A DNA stretch of 64,000 nt, taken from Corynebacterium kalinowskii (GTDB lineage: Bacteria > Actinomycetota > Actinomycetes > Mycobacteriales > Mycobacteriaceae). The notes under the pieces were generated by a model. That model saw only the letters and a list, made by a program, of their open reading frames with translations, did not search any database and was not told the DNA's origin. Position 1 is the stretch's first letter. Every line of letters begins with the position of its first letter. The position numbers were made by a program, and so were the translations under genes. Below are positions 37,328-46,005 of this stretch, piece after piece. The stretch lies in contig NZ_CP046452.1 of NCBI RefSeq assembly GCF_009734385.1, forward strand, positions 496,001-560,000, written 5' to 3'.

Positions 37328-38791
37328 ATGAACATGAACCAGAACGTTGATACGTCACGTGATGCTTCCATCGCCGCGCTGACAACCCTGCTCACCCAAG
37401 CGGCGGATGCTCTCGCCCAAGGCGGCCCAGAGCTCGCGGAACACGCCTCTGAGCTGCGGAAAATGGTCTCGCGTCCGCCGCGCGTCGCAGTGGTCGGCCG
37501 CCTCAAGTCCGGAAAATCCACCCTCGTTAACGCCCTCACCCAGCACGTCATTGCGGCGACGGGCACCCTAGAGTGCACGATGGCCGTGAGCATGTACTTT
37601 GATGGTGCTCCAGCGCGCGCCGAGGTAATCGGCGTGGATGGCCAGGTAGAGCGAATCCCCCTCGGCAATGGTCCGCTCACTGAGCTGGGCATGCCGCTAG
37701 ACAACGTCGATCACATCGAGCAGTTCCTGCCCAATGCGCAGCTTCGTCGTCTTTCGCTCATCGACACACCTGGCACGGCCACCCTCACTGTGGAAAACGA
37801 GGCCCGCACCCGACGCGTGTTGGTTGATGGCCAAAAGGACACCAAGCGCGCCAGCTCGTGGGCTGATTCACTCGTCTTCCTCTCTGACTCTGCTCCGCGA
37901 GAAGACGAAAAGCTCTTCCTATCCCAGCTGGGTATGACACCGCTGACGTCGATAGGCCTGCTTTCGCGTGCCGACTCCTTCGGCGAGGGAGCATTCGGCC
38001 ACCGCGACCCGCTAGATTATGCCCGTGAGCACGCGCAATCGATCGCCGGCGAGTTGAAGAATTCGGTGTCTCAGGTGCTTCCGCTCTCGGGTTTCATGGC
38101 CGAGTCCGCGCTGGTGGGGCGGATTACTGGCGATGTCGCGCGCACCCTGGCTCACCTCGCACCGCTGGGGAGAGAGCAGCTTCTCGACGTCATCGAACTG
38201 CCCGACCCGTCCACGGTCGTCCCTGGTTTCACAGCTCAGATGCGAGACATGTTGCTCGATACGGTGGGTGAATACGGCATTATCGCGGGACGTGAGATCG
38301 CTGCGCGTGACGGTGCGGTGGGACTCATGCAATGGATGGTGGAGCGCTCCGGCATCAATCGACTAACTGAGATCCTCACCGGCGAGATCAGCTACTTTGC
38401 TGTGCTCCAGCGCGCAGTGCGGATGTTGGACGTACTCGACGAGTTGGCCGGTGGCAATGTCAATCGCGAGCATGTCCGCTGGGTGCAGTCGGTGACGCTA
38501 TCCCAGCCTGGCATGCACTTTGTCATGCTGTACCGCAGCTACCGCAATACCTATGCGTCCACTCCGGATTCCACTTTGTTGGGGCCGTTGCGTTCGGCGA
38601 TCGCTGCCCGTACCGCGGCGGAAGTGGTGGACTTGCCTGCGGCCGCTCCGGCTGATCAAGTACGTGCTGAGCTGCAGCGACGCCTCGGTGAGATGCAAAA
38701 TATGGCCATGGGATTGTTGTCTGCTGCTGAGGATGAAGCACGCGAACGGTTGGTTGTTGCCTACCAAGCGGCGCTGAAGGCTATGAGCTGA
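37328..38791 (+). CDS. Dynamin-like GTPase (IniA/IniC-like), second of pair
   Basis: This 487-residue GTPase has GRLKSGKSTLVNAL near residue 57 and DTPGTATL near 145. Its G4 is LSRADS rather than TKxD, and a shorter helical region follows. There is no long hydrophobic stretch, unlike its upstream partner. Tandem dynamin pairs of unequal size (IniA/IniC, and DynA-like pairs) commonly work as hetero-assemblies at the membrane, which I infer here. Its ATG lies 3 bases after the first dynamin gene; the Hsp70-like gene follows after 91 bases. Confidence 0.8.
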   Translation: MNMNQNVDTSRDASIAALTTLLTQAADALAQGGPELAEHASELRKMVSRPPRVAVVGRLKSGKSTLVNALTQHVIAATGTLECTMAVSMYFDGAPARAEVIGVDGQVERIPLGNGPLTELGMPLDNVDHIEQFLPNAQLRRLSLIDTPGTATLTVENEARTRRVLVDGQKDTKRASSWADSLVFLSDSAPREDEKLFLSQLGMTPLTSIGLLSRADSFGEGAFGHRDPLDYAREHAQSIAGELKNSVSQVLPLSGFMAESALVGRITGDVARTLAHLAPLGREQLLDVIELPDPSTVVPGFTAQMRDMLLDTVGEYGIIAGREIAARDGAVGLMQWMVERSGINRLTEILTGEISYFAVLQRAVRMLDVLDELAGGNVNREHVRWVQSVTLSQPGMHFVMLYRSYRNTYASTPDSTLLGPLRSAIAARTAAEVVDLPAAAPADQVRAELQRRLGEMQNMAMGLLSAAEDEARERLVVAYQAALKAMS

Positions 38792-38882
38792 TTATTCAAG
38801 CGTTCAGCCTGCCTGGGGTCTGCAAATGGTTTAATATCTGTTCGTTAGACCGTGCAGCAATGAATAAAAAGGAGAGGTGCGC

Positions 38883-40904
38883 ATGAGCCAGGAATGGCAT
38901 TTTGCTATTGACTTCGGCACCAGCAACACTTCAGCGGCGCACACCGCTCCGCTGAGCGGCGCTGTCGAGACCGTGGCGCTGACACACCGTTCGAATTTGA
39001 TGCCTTCCGCGGTTTATGTTGAGGGTGATAAGGTTTTGGCTGGTGACACCGCACTTCTTCGGGGACGTCGCGATGCCTCCAAGCTGCTGCTTTCCCCGAA
39101 ACGCTACATTGATCACGACCAAGTTCAGCTCGCTGGAAGTGATGCTGATACTCGCTTGCTCGTCGCTTCCGTCATCAAAGCCGCTCTCGAGCGGGCGCGC
39201 ACCCAGCACGCAGGCACTGACCCTGCGACGGTGACCCTGACACACCCCGAGGCGTGGTCCGTTCACTCCGTGGACCAACTCAAGCGCGCTGCAGAAAAGG
39301 CCGGAGTACGGCCGGAACAGATTCGAACGATTTCCGAACCACGCGCAGCGGCCATTCACTACGCTTCCCAGCAGCGTATCGAGGAAGGCCGCCACGTTGC
39401 GGTCTTCGACTTTGGTGGTGGCACCCTGGACATCGCCGTCTTGCAGTCCCAGGCTGACGGTAACTTCAAGGTGGTTTCGGCCAAGGGCGATAACTCGCTC
39501 GGTGGACGCACCGTGGATAACCTCATGTTCCGTTGGGTGATCGCCCAGCTTGAACACGATGACCCCGACTTTGCCGACTACGTGCGCACCGCTCCGGTGT
39601 CCGTCATGCACTCCCTCGAGGAAGCGATCCGCGAGTCTAAAGAGCTACTCTCCGACACTTCTTCCTCCACCATCTCAGTGTCCACGCCACAGGGGGAGCG
39701 CGACGTCCTCATCACCCGCGATGAGTTCAATGGCATCATCCAGGATGCGGTGTCCCGCGCGGTTGAGCTCACCCAGGCTGCGCTGCAGCAAGCAGGCGTC
39801 GATGAGGCCACTACACCGATCTACATGACCGGTGGATCCTCTCGCATCCCTTACGTACAAAATCGCCTTGGGGAAATCGGCACCGTGATGACGCTGGATG
39901 ACCCGAAAACCGTGGTCTCCCGCGGCGCTCTGCGCGCAACGCTCAGTGGTTTCACCGCGGGCAGCGCCGGAACACCGTCGATCGCGCCAGCATCGCCGTT
40001 CGGGGCAGCTGCTAGCGCTCCGCAAACAATGAACCAAGAAGCACCAGCTCCACAAGCCGAGGCAAACCCGTATGGCGCAAATCCATACGCTGCGGGCGCT
40101 CCTCAGGCGGATGTCAATCCGTACAACAATGCTCCGCAGACCACCGGCACCCGCGAGTTTGCGGCAGCGCCTATGGCTGGGCAGCCGATGGCGTCGACAA
40201 GCGCTGCGACCAAGAACGGCAGCGGCAAGACCTTGCTGTTTGCGGTGCTGGGTGTGGTTGTGGCTGGCGCGATTGCGGCTGCTGTGATCGTTAACTTCAT
40301 GGGCGGCAAGGACTCTGGAACCGGGGCGCAAACCGGTGGGGAAACGAGCACCGCGCCGTCTACTTCGTCCGCTCCGAAGACCACTGCGGCTGCTGCGCCG
40401 AAACCGGCGGTGAACGACCCTGGTCAAACCGATCCGACCAAGAGCGAGCGCCACATTTCCAACCGCGAGCCGTCGACGTTTGGAGTTCTACCAGCGGAAT
40501 TCACCGATAAGATCCGCAGTTGCCTGGACAAGCGTTCCGGACAATACGGCACCTCCTGGGTAGAGGGAACATCGGCGCAGCACTACGCCTGCCTGATGGA
40601 GTACTCCGCGCTGGGAGACAAGGAGAAGGAGCTGGCATACAACGGCTCCAAGTACATCTTCGTTGGTGCCGACGCGGAAACGGCGTACAACGACATGAAG
40701 AAGAACGCCAAGGTCAAGGCGGAGAAGATCCAGGATTCCAGCGCGGACAAGCCTGAGATCAACATTGGTCTGGAAGGCGCGCAGGATTCGTCCCCGGATT
40801 GGATGGCGTACTACCCGCACGACAAGATCCTGGTGACCTCTCACACCGGTACCGACTTCCGGGGTAAGGAAAACGAGTACCTGAAGTTCTTCGGCTTCAT
40901 GTAA
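38883..40904 (+). CDS. Membrane-anchored Hsp70-like protein, first of tandem pair
   Basis: This 673-residue protein has an Hsp70/actin-type ATPase domain at residues 1-360: IDFGTSNTSAAH (phosphate 1), VFDFGGGTLDIAVL (phosphate 2) and MTGGSSRIPYV (adenosine). The usual peptide-binding domain is missing. Instead come a Pro/Ala/Asn-rich linker, one hydrophobic span near 450-474 and about 200 outer residues with two cysteines (IRSCLDK and HYACLME). This suggests a cytosolic ATPase coupled to an extracytoplasmic sensor or binding domain. ATG 38883 lies after AAGGAGAGG. It is very similar to the gene at 41228. Confidence 0.85.
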   Translation: MSQEWHFAIDFGTSNTSAAHTAPLSGAVETVALTHRSNLMPSAVYVEGDKVLAGDTALLRGRRDASKLLLSPKRYIDHDQVQLAGSDADTRLLVASVIKAALERARTQHAGTDPATVTLTHPEAWSVHSVDQLKRAAEKAGVRPEQIRTISEPRAAAIHYASQQRIEEGRHVAVFDFGGGTLDIAVLQSQADGNFKVVSAKGDNSLGGRTVDNLMFRWVIAQLEHDDPDFADYVRTAPVSVMHSLEEAIRESKELLSDTSSSTISVSTPQGERDVLITRDEFNGIIQDAVSRAVELTQAALQQAGVDEATTPIYMTGGSSRIPYVQNRLGEIGTVMTLDDPKTVVSRGALRATLSGFTAGSAGTPSIAPASPFGAAASAPQTMNQEAPAPQAEANPYGANPYAAGAPQADVNPYNNAPQTTGTREFAAAPMAGQPMASTSAATKNGSGKTLLFAVLGVVVAGAIAAAVIVNFMGGKDSGTGAQTGGETSTAPSTSSAPKTTAAAAPKPAVNDPGQTDPTKSERHISNREPSTFGVLPAEFTDKIRSCLDKRSGQYGTSWVEGTSAQHYACLMEYSALGDKEKELAYNGSKYIFVGADAETAYNDMKKNAKVKAEKIQDSSADKPEINIGLEGAQDSSPDWMAYYPHDKILVTSHTGTDFRGKENEYLKFFGFM

Positions 40905-40912
40905 GGCAAGCG

Positions 40913-41173
40913 ATGACGTACAACCCGTACCAGGACGACACACAGTTTCCTGCCCCGCCACTAGCTCCGCAGTCGAAGAAGAGCGGCGGGTGCCTTGTCT
41001 TTCTGTTTGTGCTCGCTGGGTTGGCTGCCGCGGGTTATGGTGTGTGGACGTACGTCCTCCACGAGCAATGGCCGGGTGGAGAACCGGAAAAAATCATCAT
41101 TACCGAGTCTCCGGCGGCCACCCCCGAACCAGGGCAGGGCGGACAATCCTGGGGAACAATCCCCACCAAGTAG
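40913..41173 (+). CDS. Small single-span membrane protein
   Basis: This 86-residue protein begins MTYNPYQDDTQF, has one hydrophobic span at about residues 26-49, and ends with a Pro/Thr/Gly-rich outer tail. It lies 8 bases after one Hsp70-like gene and 54 bases before the other, so it is probably part of the same operon and may be an accessory of those proteins. I recognise no family. The Asn-Pro-Tyr head resembles the linkers of the flanking Hsp70-like proteins (NPYGANPYA). Confidence 0.7.
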   Translation: MTYNPYQDDTQFPAPPLAPQSKKSGGCLVFLFVLAGLAAAGYGVWTYVLHEQWPGGEPEKIIITESPAATPEPGQGGQSWGTIPTK

Positions 41174-41227
41174 TGCATCACACCGACGATAACTTTAGTT
41201 TTTAACCAAAAATCAAAGGATGAGACA

Positions 41228-43084
41228 ATGACCGACGCCTGGCACCTTGCAATCGACTTCGGCACCAGCAATACCTCAGCTGCTCACACTTCGCCGCTCT
41301 CGGGTGCCATCGAGACGCTCGCGCTCACACACCGTTCGAACCTGTTGCCATCTGCGGTCTACTGGGCTGGTGACGGCATTGCCTCGGGCGAAAATGCGCT
41401 GATGCAGGGTCGCAAAGACCCGGCTAACCTGATGCTCTCTCCGAAGCGCTACATCGACCATGACGTAGTTCAGCTGGGCGGTCGTGAGGTTCAGGAGCTT
41501 GACCTGGTCGCCGCCGTCCTCCGCAATGCCATTGAGCAGGCCAAGGCGCAGCATTCCGGTGTCGCTCCAGCCACCGTCACCCTGACGCACCCGGAGGCGT
41601 GGTCCGCGCACTCCCTGGGCCAGCTGCTGGCTGCTGGACGCCGGGCGGGGCTTGTCGACGCCCAAATCCGCACCATCTCCGAACCGCGCGCGGCCGCGAT
41701 GCACTACGCAGCCCAGCAGGAGATTCCGTCCGGCAAGCACGTTGCCGTGTTCGACTTTGGTGGCGGCACCCTGGATATTGCGGTGCTGCAGGCGCAGCAA
41801 GACGGCAACTTCCGGGTGGTGGCGGCTAAGGGCGATAACTCGTTGGGCGGCCGTACGGTAGATAACTTGATGTACCGCTGGGTGATCGCGCAGCTGGAAT
41901 TCGACGATCCCGACTTTGCCGATTACGTTAAGACGGCTCCGGTGTCGGTGATGCATGCGCTGGAGTCCAGCGTCCGTGAGGCTAAGGAAGTGCTGTCGGA
42001 CGCATCCTCGGCGACAATTACTGTGTCCACGCCGCAGGGCGAGCGAGACATCCTGTTGACCCGTGATGAGTTCAACAACATTATTGAGGAGTCGGTCACT
42101 CGCGGAGTGGAACTCACGCGCGCTGCACTGGAACAAGCTGGCGTGAATGGTTCCGACACCCCGCTGTACCTCACCGGTGGTTCTTCTCGCATTCCGCACG
42201 TGCAAAACCGCCTCGCGGAAGTCGGCATGGTCGAACGTCTGGATGATCCGAAGACCGTCGTTTCCCGAGGTGCGTTGCGCGCTACTATGCACGGCTTTAG
42301 CGCCGGTTCGGATGGTTCCACCACAGCAGCGCAGCCAGCAGTCAACCCAGCTGCCACCACGACTGAGCAGTTCAGCAAGCCACAGTCGGATCCTTATGCC
42401 AACCCGTATGCGAATCCGCCTCGCGAAGCGACCGCCTCACCAACTTCAGGTCAGCCGAGCGCCAAGAAGGCGAGCATGGTGAATTTCAACTCCGCCACGC
42501 CAAAGTCGGGGTCCGGATTCAAGAAGTGGCTGTACGCCGGTATCGCCGCTGTGGTTGTGCTCGGCGCAGGTGCAATGATCGTTCCGAACATGCTTGGTGG
42601 CCAGGAAACTTTCCAGGTCAGCCCGCAAATGGACGAAAAGCACCTGGCACGTGTGGATTCCAAGACGGCAGAGATCATGCCAGCGGCGTTCCTGGAAAAG
42701 ATCGACTACTGCAACAACCCAAGCAAGTCCTATTCTTCACTCGACTGGGCTAAGGATAAGGAATCCCGCTCCTGCCGCTTTGTCAAGGATTTGCCGGCAG
42801 CGCCAGCCAATACCGGCTATTACACCAACAACTTCGACGTGTTCCAGGGCGCCACTGCCAAGGACGTGTACGAAGCTATGAAGAACAGCGATAGCACCAA
42901 GCGCGAATTTCAGAAGGCCAAAGGCAATCGGCCAGAGGTAGTGGCTGTCGAACAGAACAAGTACACCGCTATCGCAGTGTGGTACGAAAAGGACGAGTAC
43001 CTCGTGTTCTTCGACGAGTATGCCCAGCCAACTGATAACGAAGTGGCCCAGTGGGGCCAGTACTTCGGCTTCCTGAAGAAGTAG
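41228..43084 (+). CDS. Membrane-anchored Hsp70-like protein, second of tandem pair
   Basis: This 618-residue protein has an ATPase domain nearly colinear with the gene at 38883 (IDFGTSNTSAAH, VFDFGGGTLDIAVL, LTGGSSRIPHV). An NPYANP-type linker, a span near 434-458 and an outer domain with paired cysteines (IDYCNN and SRSCRF) follow. The outer domains of the two proteins share length and cysteine layout but differ more than the ATPase domains, as after duplication followed by divergence in what they bind. A ribosome site AAAGGA lies 6 bases before the ATG. It ends 3 bases from the convergent sigma-factor gene. Confidence 0.85.
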   Translation: MTDAWHLAIDFGTSNTSAAHTSPLSGAIETLALTHRSNLLPSAVYWAGDGIASGENALMQGRKDPANLMLSPKRYIDHDVVQLGGREVQELDLVAAVLRNAIEQAKAQHSGVAPATVTLTHPEAWSAHSLGQLLAAGRRAGLVDAQIRTISEPRAAAMHYAAQQEIPSGKHVAVFDFGGGTLDIAVLQAQQDGNFRVVAAKGDNSLGGRTVDNLMYRWVIAQLEFDDPDFADYVKTAPVSVMHALESSVREAKEVLSDASSATITVSTPQGERDILLTRDEFNNIIEESVTRGVELTRAALEQAGVNGSDTPLYLTGGSSRIPHVQNRLAEVGMVERLDDPKTVVSRGALRATMHGFSAGSDGSTTAAQPAVNPAATTTEQFSKPQSDPYANPYANPPREATASPTSGQPSAKKASMVNFNSATPKSGSGFKKWLYAGIAAVVVLGAGAMIVPNMLGGQETFQVSPQMDEKHLARVDSKTAEIMPAAFLEKIDYCNNPSKSYSSLDWAKDKESRSCRFVKDLPAAPANTGYYTNNFDVFQGATAKDVYEAMKNSDSTKREFQKAKGNRPEVVAVEQNKYTAIAVWYEKDEYLVFFDEYAQPTDNEVAQWGQYFGFLKK

Positions 43085-43087
43085 CGC

Positions 43088-43663
43088 TTAGAAGTCCTGG
43101 CCCACGCCGGATTCGCGGAGCGCCTCGAGCAGTTTTGCTCGGGCGCGGTTGATCCGGCTTTTCACCGTCTGGATTGGGATGCCCTGCTGGTCAGCGATGT
43201 CCTGGTAGCTCAGTCCGCCGTATTCACGCAGGACCAAGGCTTCGCGGAACTCGTCGGGAAGCTGGCTCAGCGCTTCGCGCACCACGATCGACGCCGTGAC
43301 CTGCTCATCAACGGATGAGCCGGGGGCAACTTCGTCCATGCCTGCTTCGTCGTCGGGAAGTTCACGGCGCTTGCGCACAATTTGCAGAGCCGCATTGGAA
43401 GCGATCCGGTAGGCCCAGGTTGAGAAACGGGCCTTGCCGTCGAAGCGGTGGAGGTTTTGCCACGCCGCGGTGAGAGCGTTTTGCATGGCATCTTCGGCGT
43501 CGTGCTTGTTGCCGGTGATGGACAAGCAGACGGACCACATGCGCCCCGAGGCTTCCTTGACCAGCGCAGCAAACGCTCGCTCATCGCCTGCCTTGGCGCG
43601 AGCGAGCGTTTCTGCCTCATTATTGGTCGACTCGTCGAATCCGGTCAGATTGATCTCAGACAT
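43088..43663 (-). CDS. ECF-type RNA polymerase sigma factor
   Basis: This 191-residue sigma factor has region 2 (DAEDAMQNALTAAWQNLHRF, then FSTWAYRIASNAAL) and region 4 (LPDEFREALVLREYGGLSY, then QTVKSRINRARAKLL) without region 3, so it is an RpoE-like ECF factor. It follows the small acidic protein gene by 6 bases. No zinc-type anti-sigma gene is adjacent. I know of no ECF factor at this position in C. glutamicum. Its place at the end of the dynamin-Hsp70 cluster suggests it may control that cluster; this is inference. Confidence 0.87.
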   Translation of the reverse strand: MSEINLTGFDESTNNEAETLARAKAGDERAFAALVKEASGRMWSVCLSITGNKHDAEDAMQNALTAAWQNLHRFDGKARFSTWAYRIASNAALQIVRKRRELPDDEAGMDEVAPGSSVDEQVTASIVVREALSQLPDEFREALVLREYGGLSYQDIADQQGIPIQTVKSRINRARAKLLEALRESGVGQDF

Positions 43664-43669
43664 GTGCTG

Positions 43670-44041
43670 TTACACCCCCGGATCGATCTCTTCGATGCCG
43701 GCAGCATCATCCATGGCCGGATCGTCAGCTATGAATGGATCCTCGGTTGGGTCTTCGTGGAAGTCAGGTTCCATGCCTAGATCGGCATGGAGATCATCCA
43801 TTTCAGGTCCTTCCGCGAAGGGGTCAGCATCTTCGAAGCCGGAGTCTTCAGTTTCCGGGACGAGGTCGCCCTCTGGAGCTGGAGTTTCCGGATCCGTAGC
43901 GATGGCAAGCATGGCCTCCAGGTCAAAGTCTGAAGGTAGTGCATCCTCGCCGTAGAGCTGCTCAAGGGGAGGAAGCACGGCTGTGTCCTCGTAGTTAGCC
44001 TCGTCTGCGAACTCTGCAGCGAGATCAATATCGTTACTCAT
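43670..44041 (-). CDS. Small acidic protein upstream of the sigma factor
   Basis: This 123-residue protein is extremely rich in Asp and Glu with Pro and has no membrane span, no signal peptide and no cysteine. It begins MSNDIDLAAEFADE and ends AGIEEIDPGV. GGAGGTGA precedes the ATG, and the sigma-factor gene starts 6 bases after its stop. It is not a recognisable anti-sigma factor. Its acidic, probably disordered character may serve in binding a basic partner. Function unknown. Confidence 0.7.
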   Translation of the reverse strand: MSNDIDLAAEFADEANYEDTAVLPPLEQLYGEDALPSDFDLEAMLAIATDPETPAPEGDLVPETEDSGFEDADPFAEGPEMDDLHADLGMEPDFHEDPTEDPFIADDPAMDDAAGIEEIDPGV

Positions 44042-44188
44042 GTGTCACCTCCATTCCACCAGATGTAGAAGCCTTCAATTACTTCGGTGGAACCATCTGC
44101 CAACAGCTCACCTAACAATGAGATGCGCCATCGGGGGAATTTGTTCCCATGCCGAGGAAGAAGAAGTTCTTCAGTTCTCTGGTGGGGT

Positions 44189-45556
44189 TTAAGGGCGGGT
44201 TTGGAATCCGACGAATCGGGTGGACAGTGCAGGCTCGTCGCGAGATAGCGCCAGGCCTTCCCATGGCAACGACACTAGCTGAGCAGCGAGGTACTCGCGC
44301 GACTGATCGAGCGTCGGCAAATCGGGCACTACGTGTCCGTCGCGCATGAGTGGGACGGTCAGTGGGCGGACACCCAGAGAACCGATGGTCGGGGCGTCGG
44401 CGTCGAAAGGCGTGACAATCTCTTCCACGGCGGTGCCAGACTTGCGACAGGCGCGGAAGCCACGCTTGCCGCCACCTACCGACATCTTGCTGGAAGATCG
44501 CTTGGCCACTGGGTGCCCATCGACCTCGACCACCTTGTACACCATGGAAGCGGTCGGCGCGCCGGAGCCGGTGACCACCGAGGTGCCCACGCCGTAGATA
44601 TCAACTGGGTCGCCGCGCAGGCCAGCGATGGCGAATTCATCCAGGTCGGAGGAAACCACGATCTTGGTGTTGTGCGCGCCAAGATCGTCGAGCTGCTTGC
44701 GCACGCGGCGGGTCAGGATGCCCAGATCGCCGGAGTCAATGCGCACACCACCGAGTTCAGGGCCAGCCACCCGGATGGCAGTCTCCACGCCTTTTTCGAT
44801 ATCGAAGGTGTCGACGAGCAGGATTGTGCCCACGCCCTGCGAAGCAATCTGGTTGCGGAACGCAGCCTCTTCATTCGGCGTCCCATCGTCGTTGACGTGC
44901 ACCAAGGTCCAGGAGTGTGCAGCGGTGCCGGAGACCGGAATGCCATAACGGTGCCCAGCCTCCAAGTTCGAAGTGGCCTCGAAGCCGGCCAGGTAGGCGG
45001 CGCGAGAGGCCGTCACGGCAGCGTACTCGTGGGTGCGGCGGGAGCCCATTTCAATGATTGGACGGCCGTCGGCGGCCGTGACCATGCGGGCTGCGGCAGA
45101 TGCGATCGCGGAGTCTGCATTCATGATGGAGAGAATGACGGTCTCCAGGATGACGCATTCAGCGAAGGTGCCACGGACGGTCAGAATCGGGGAGTTAGGG
45201 AAGTACAGTTCGCCTTCGCGGTAGCCGTCGATATGCCCGCTGAACTTGAAGTTACGCAGGTAGTCGAGGGTTTCTTCGTTGAGAAAGTCGAGGCCTGCAA
45301 GCTGCTCCTCAGTGAAAACGTAGTCTTCAACGGCGTTGAGCACGCGCGCGGTGCCTGCGACGACGCCGTAGCGACGCTCGTTGGGCAACCGACGCGCAAA
45401 CACCTCGAAGGTGCACTGGCGGTGCGCCGTGCCATCCGCGAGCGCGGCTTGCAGCATGGTGAGCTCGTACTTGTCCGTCAAAAGGGACGTCGAGCGCGTC
45501 TTCGGCAATGAGGAAGAAGTGCCGGGAGTGTGGCGAGAAGGTGTTGGAGAGGTCAC
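44189..45556 (-). CDS. pncB: Nicotinate phosphoribosyltransferase PncB
   Basis: This 455-residue enzyme makes nicotinate mononucleotide from nicotinate and PRPP with ATP, in NAD salvage. It has LLTDKYELTMLQAAL at the start, EMGSRRTHEYAAV (region of the phosphorylated His), LVDTFDIEKGVETAI, and GGVRIDSGDLG of the phosphate-binding site. It corresponds to M. tuberculosis PncB1 and, as there, is divergent from clpS, with 115 bases between. The M. tuberculosis neighbour dinG is 10.6 kb away here because of the inserted cluster. Confidence 0.94.
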   Translation of the reverse strand: MTSPTPSRHTPGTSSSLPKTRSTSLLTDKYELTMLQAALADGTAHRQCTFEVFARRLPNERRYGVVAGTARVLNAVEDYVFTEEQLAGLDFLNEETLDYLRNFKFSGHIDGYREGELYFPNSPILTVRGTFAECVILETVILSIMNADSAIASAAARMVTAADGRPIIEMGSRRTHEYAAVTASRAAYLAGFEATSNLEAGHRYGIPVSGTAAHSWTLVHVNDDGTPNEEAAFRNQIASQGVGTILLVDTFDIEKGVETAIRVAGPELGGVRIDSGDLGILTRRVRKQLDDLGAHNTKIVVSSDLDEFAIAGLRGDPVDIYGVGTSVVTGSGAPTASMVYKVVEVDGHPVAKRSSSKMSVGGGKRGFRACRKSGTAVEEIVTPFDADAPTIGSLGVRPLTVPLMRDGHVVPDLPTLDQSREYLAAQLVSLPWEGLALSRDEPALSTRFVGFQTRP

Positions 45557-45671
45557 ATTCGCAAGTCTAGTCGACTGTCGGTGGGGCTGGTTGGGTTCTC
45601 CGGCCCGAAGCCTCGGGTGACCGCAGCGTCAGCTGCTCCGACGGCTACAAGACCTACTAAGCTGGTGAACC

Positions 45672-46001
45672 ATGAACCACCGCGACCTACAGATGAGCAC
45701 GCCTTCGGCTCCCATGGCATCGCCGGAGCTGGACGAGGCCATCAATGTTGATGTAATGACCAGTGAGAACCTGCCCTGGATGTGCATCGTTTGGGACGAT
45801 CCGGTCAACTTGATGAGCTATGTCACCTACGTGTTCCAAACGGTACTCGGCATGAGCCGGAAGAAAGCCACGGAGCTGATGATGCAGGTCCATACAGAGG
45901 GTAAGGCCGTGGTGAGCACAGGCGAGCGCGACAAGGTTGAAGGCGACGTAAAGAAGCTGCACAAGGCTGGCCTGTGGGCCACGATGCAGCAGGCAGGATA
46001 A
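45672..46001 (+). CDS. clpS: ATP-dependent Clp protease adaptor ClpS
   Basis: This 109-residue adaptor brings N-end-rule substrates to ClpCP in actinobacteria. After a disordered head of about 28 residues come [18 protein letters not shown] and [17 protein letters not shown], the family's substrate-pocket and Clp-contact segments. ATG 45672 is first; MSTPSAP (45693) is an alternative start. The next gene begins 4 bases after its stop, as in mycobacteria (Rv1331-Rv1332). Confidence 0.95.
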   Translation: MNHRDLQMSTPSAPMASPELDEAINVDVMTSENLPWMCIVWDDPVNLMSYVTYVFQTVLGMSRKKATELMMQVHTEGKAVVSTGERDKVEGDVKKLHKAGLWATMQQAG

Positions 46002-46005
46002 ACAC

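Noticed and set aside
38883-42300. Long DNA similarity between two places considered as a mobile element
   Set aside because: It is the duplicated ATPase domain of two Hsp70-like genes, without terminal inverted repeats or a transposase.
44101-44160. GGGAAC followed by GTT upstream of the acidic protein gene, considered as an ECF promoter
   Set aside because: The spacing is about 26 bases, too long for known ECF promoters.
44333-45511. 392-codon open frame antisense to pncB
   Set aside because: pncB is full length with all motifs; the antisense frame is a shadow.
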